Assembly (NCBI GenBank): GCA_945866505.1 | Contig: CAMBHH010000174.1 | Coordinates: 1 to 7,141, forward strand | Source of the DNA: Flavobacterium psychrophilum | GTDB lineage: Bacteria > Bacteroidota > Bacteroidia > Flavobacteriales > Flavobacteriaceae | DNA: 7,141 nt | Direction: 5' to 3' | In this document: in pieces, positions 4,970 to 7,141 of the stretch | Layout: each line of letters starts with the position of its first letter | Numbering within the stretch: the first letter of the stretch is position 1 | Notes under the pieces: model-generated | Seen by the model: only the letters and a program-made list of their open reading frames with translations | The model's database searches: none | What the model was told of the DNA's origin: nothing | Translations under genes and position numbers: made by a program

Positions 4970-5101
4970 AGCCACGAATTTCAGTATTAAACGCGAATAT
5001 TTGCAACTTAAAATTTCACAAATTCATTTAAATAAGAGAAAATTAGAGTTATTTTGTTTTTAGGACTTTATGAATTTGTGTAATTTATGTAATTCGTGGC
5101 T
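4970..5101. repeat. 132-bp imperfect palindrome ending in AGCCACGAATT
   Basis: The ends AGCCACGAATT (4970-4980) and AATTCGTGGCT (5091-5101) are perfect 11-bp inverted repeats. Inside, CACAAATTCAT (5017-5027) pairs with ATGAATTTGTG (5070-5080), and the stem extends by five bases beyond one mismatch. The 42 nt between these arms (5028-5069) are AT-rich. A and T runs flank the element. Repeats with the core CCACGAATT are, as I recall, common dispersed elements in flavobacterial genomes. It fills most of the 261-nt gap between the kinase stop and the transporter start, where no gene is seen. Confidence 0.85.
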
Positions 5102-5134
5102 AAAAAATTTTAAATGCGAATGCCGTGATTTAAG

Positions 5135-6520
5135 TTACGTGTTATGAAAACTCAAAACTACAGTAGTTCCTTTGTTGATTTCGCTTTGAATTTCGAATTG
5201 GATATTCAGTAATCCTGCCAATCGTGCAACAATAGAAAGTCCAAGTCCAGAACCTTTTATATCTGGATGATGCGTTGGTTTTGAGCGAAAGAACGGAATC
5301 CTGATTTTGTCTAAATCTTCTTTTGGAATACCAATTCCACTATCCGAAATCGTACAAACGGTAGCGGTTTCATTTTGCGAAAGTATTATCGAAATGCTAC
5401 TATGATTATTCGAATATTTAATAGCATTACTGATAATGTTACTGATGATAATAGAAAGCAAATAAGCGTCAGATTCAACATAATATTCTTTTGAAAATGC
5501 GTGGTCAACACTTATTTTTTTGACGTTCATTTTCAATGAATATCGTGTCAGAACATCCAAAATTAAGGCATTCACATATATTTTTTCAATTTTTACGCTT
5601 TGAATTTGGTTTTCGAATCGGGCCAATAATAGCAATTGATCCACTAGATTATTTAATCTGTTAACCTCGGAAATACCAAAATTGATTTTGTCTTCATATT
5701 CTAATTGAGTTCTCGGTTTTCGTATTAAAACTTCCAAAGTTCCTTTCAAAACGGTCAATGGAGTTCTCAGTTCGTGAGAAGCATCGGAGGTGAACTGTTT
5801 TTCTCTTTGTACCGCATTTTCGATACGATCTAATAAATTATTTATGGTTTGGGAAAGAGTGTAAAGTTCATCACGATTTTGAGGTAATGGAATTCGGGAT
5901 TTTAAATTATCTGTAGTGATAATATTTGATGTTCTAATAATAGAATTTATTGGCTTTATGCTTCTTCCAGCAATTAATCTGGCAATTATAAAAAGTACCA
6001 GCAGAATTAACGGATACGAAAAAATTAAAATTTTTGATAAATTATGCAGCACCATTTTAGCATCTTCCAATGACATTGCGACCAATAAATATCCTTTTTT
6101 TGTTGAATTTTGACATATGGGCACCTGAATCTGTCTTATCGATTTGGAAACTAATTCAGTATCAAAAAACTCATTGTCATCAATATTTCGATTAAAAATT
6201 AAAGTGTGAATTTTTAGATTTGGAGACTTTTCGGCAAGATTTCCCTTTTCATCATGGAATTGTATAAAGACTGGATTTACGGCAACAGAATTATGTTCTC
6301 TTTCCCTCCATTCATCATTGTGAATAAGACCAATATGATTTCCTGTAATTTCAACTTCGGTTAAATGCTTTTTAATTTCACTCTTGATGTCATCGTTTAT
6401 ATCACTGTAAACACTAATTTTTACAATTGAATAGATAGAAAAAAATACCACAAAAATCAATAATCCTGTGGTAATGATATAGTAAAACGCTAATCTGCTT
6501 TTAAAAGAAAATGGTCTCAT
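5135..6520 (-). CDS. Two-component sensor histidine kinase
   Basis: A 461-residue inner-membrane sensor kinase of the HAMP/HisKA class. TM1 lies at about 11-33, a periplasmic sensor region of about 130 residues follows (34-162, no recognisable fold, containing several His and Asp/Glu residues), then TM2 at about 163-184 and a HAMP linker (about 185-238). The H-box FTSDASHELRTPL has the phosphorylated His249. The ATP-binding domain has the N-box NIISNAIKYS (361-370), G1 SDSGIGIP (392-399), F-box PFFRS (409-413) and G2 GSGLGLSIV (423-431). Nothing catalytic is missing. ATG at 6520 is 6 nt after the TGA of the response regulator, so the two are cotranscribed and are a cognate pair. The signal is unknown. 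The layout resembles CusS/ArlS-type kinases, and the metal-transporter neighbour makes a metal signal possible but unproven. Confidence 0.93.
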   Translation of the reverse strand: MRPFSFKSRLAFYYIITTGLLIFVVFFSIYSIVKISVYSDINDDIKSEIKKHLTEVEITGNHIGLIHNDEWREREHNSVAVNPVFIQFHDEKGNLAEKSPNLKIHTLIFNRNIDDNEFFDTELVSKSIRQIQVPICQNSTKKGYLLVAMSLEDAKMVLHNLSKILIFSYPLILLVLFIIARLIAGRSIKPINSIIRTSNIITTDNLKSRIPLPQNRDELYTLSQTINNLLDRIENAVQREKQFTSDASHELRTPLTVLKGTLEVLIRKPRTQLEYEDKINFGISEVNRLNNLVDQLLLLARFENQIQSVKIEKIYVNALILDVLTRYSLKMNVKKISVDHAFSKEYYVESDAYLLSIIISNIISNAIKYSNNHSSISIILSQNETATVCTISDSGIGIPKEDLDKIRIPFFRSKPTHHPDIKGSGLGLSIVARLAGLLNIQFEIQSEINKGTTVVLSFHNT

Positions 6521-6526
6521 ACTGAA

Positions 6527-7141
6527 TCAATCATTAGCAACATAACCTACTCCACGAATTGTTTTTATATAATCTTTATCAATTTTTAAGTTGAGTTTTT
6601 TTCGAATTGCATTCATAAAAACATCAATAACCCCCGTATCATAATCGAAATGAATGTCCCAAACGTCTTCGATAATTTGAGTTCTGGTGCAAACTTTGCC
6701 TTTATTTCGAACCAGATAACACAGCAATTCGTATTCGCGCTGCGTCAAGTTAGCCTCTATGCCATCTACTCTTACAAGATGTTTTGTGAGTTGAATTTCA
6801 ATTGATCCTAGTTTTAAGGTTTCCGGCTGTGCTTGATTTCTAAAATGAATTTTAATGCGTTCTACTAATTCATCAAAACTAAAAGGTTTTTTGATAAAAT
6901 CATTGGCACCAGCTTTTAGACCTTCGATAGTTTCTTGAACAGTATCTTTTGCTGTTAAAAAAATAATGGGAGTTGTCGTGTCGGTTTTTCTAATCAATTT
7001 GCAAACTTCGATTCCATTCATTTTAGGTAAAATCCAATCAAGAAGAATAATATTAACTTTTTGTCTTAAAGCCAATTCTAGACCCATTTTTCCATCACTT
7101 GCCACCAAAACAGTATAACCTTCCTCTTCCAAACCTTGTTG
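6527..7141 (-). CDS. OmpR/PhoB-family response regulator (N-terminus beyond window)
   Basis: The 204 C-terminal residues of a DNA-binding response regulator are visible; the frame runs off the right edge. The receiver domain shows the phosphoacceptor Asp35 (in ILLDWILPKMNG), Thr63 (IIFLTA) and Lys85 before Pro (KKPFSFDEL), in fragment numbering. Since the phosphoacceptor is usually near residue 52, about 17-20 residues are missing, including the N-terminal acidic pair. The C-terminal winged-helix domain (about 108-204) has LTQREYELLCYLVRN, the recognition-helix stretch TGVIDVFMNAIRKKL and the final hairpin IKTIRGVGYV. A TTG at 7132 is in frame but lies in the middle of the receiver domain and is not a start. 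It is the first visible gene of the operon with the kinase and should control promoters by binding direct repeats. Confidence 0.95.
   Translation of the reverse strand, partial: QQGLEEEGYTVLVASDGKMGLELALRQKVNIILLDWILPKMNGIEVCKLIRKTDTTTPIIFLTAKDTVQETIEGLKAGANDFIKKPFSFDELVERIKIHFRNQAQPETLKLGSIEIQLTKHLVRVDGIEANLTQREYELLCYLVRNKGKVCTRTQIIEDVWDIHFDYDTGVIDVFMNAIRKKLNLKIDKDYIKTIRGVGYVAND

Noticed and set aside
5916..6113. Plus-strand open frame inside the histidine kinase gene
   Set aside because: Antisense frame over the TM2 and HAMP region of a complete kinase.

Overview
The window looks like chromosomal DNA of a member of the Bacteroidota, most likely a Flavobacterium-type organism. The reasons are high A+T content, several exact matches to the Bacteroidota -7 promoter element TAnnTTTG, little Shine-Dalgarno signal, a DUF6261-like protein (a family I know from Bacteroidota), and AT-rich heptad, octad and palindromic repeats of the sort common in flavobacterial genomes. 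This assignment is inference.

Positions 1-1690 (read on the minus strand) look like a short piece of integron-type gene-cassette array without a visible integrase. Two attC-like sites (95-152 and 857-990) and a third core site (1577-1583) delimit two compact cassettes of 762 and 720 bp. Each has one minus-strand gene: an unknown two-TM membrane protein (161-805) and an unknown lipoprotein with two CxC pairs (1023-1535). In both cassettes the R'' half-site at the 3' end is the exact reverse complement of the R' half-site at the 5' end, as expected if each cassette once closed on itself as a circle. A leader/attI-like segment with two hairpins and a TATATTTG promoter element (1577-1675) precedes the array, and a terminator hairpin (7-33) follows it.

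Positions 1690-3166 hold a plus-strand DUF6261-like gene (2066-2809) bracketed by tandem repeats: five 41-bp hairpin-bearing units upstream (1825-2029) and 25 heptads downstream (2825-2999). Two terminators (3068-3090 and 3107-3145) separate it from the convergent genes that follow.

Positions 3167-7141 form a minus-strand block. From the right edge it runs: an OmpR-type response regulator (N-terminus cut by the window), its histidine kinase 6 nt downstream, a 132-bp imperfect palindrome, a hairpin and promoter, a ferritin-like/VIT1-CCC1 fusion (iron or manganese transporter), an octamer repeat, and a small four-TM DUF2231-like protein. The kinase and regulator form an operon. The transporter has its own promoter, and a regulatory link to metal stress is plausible but not shown by the sequence. 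The most noteworthy feature is the cassette array with its two uncharacterised cargo genes.
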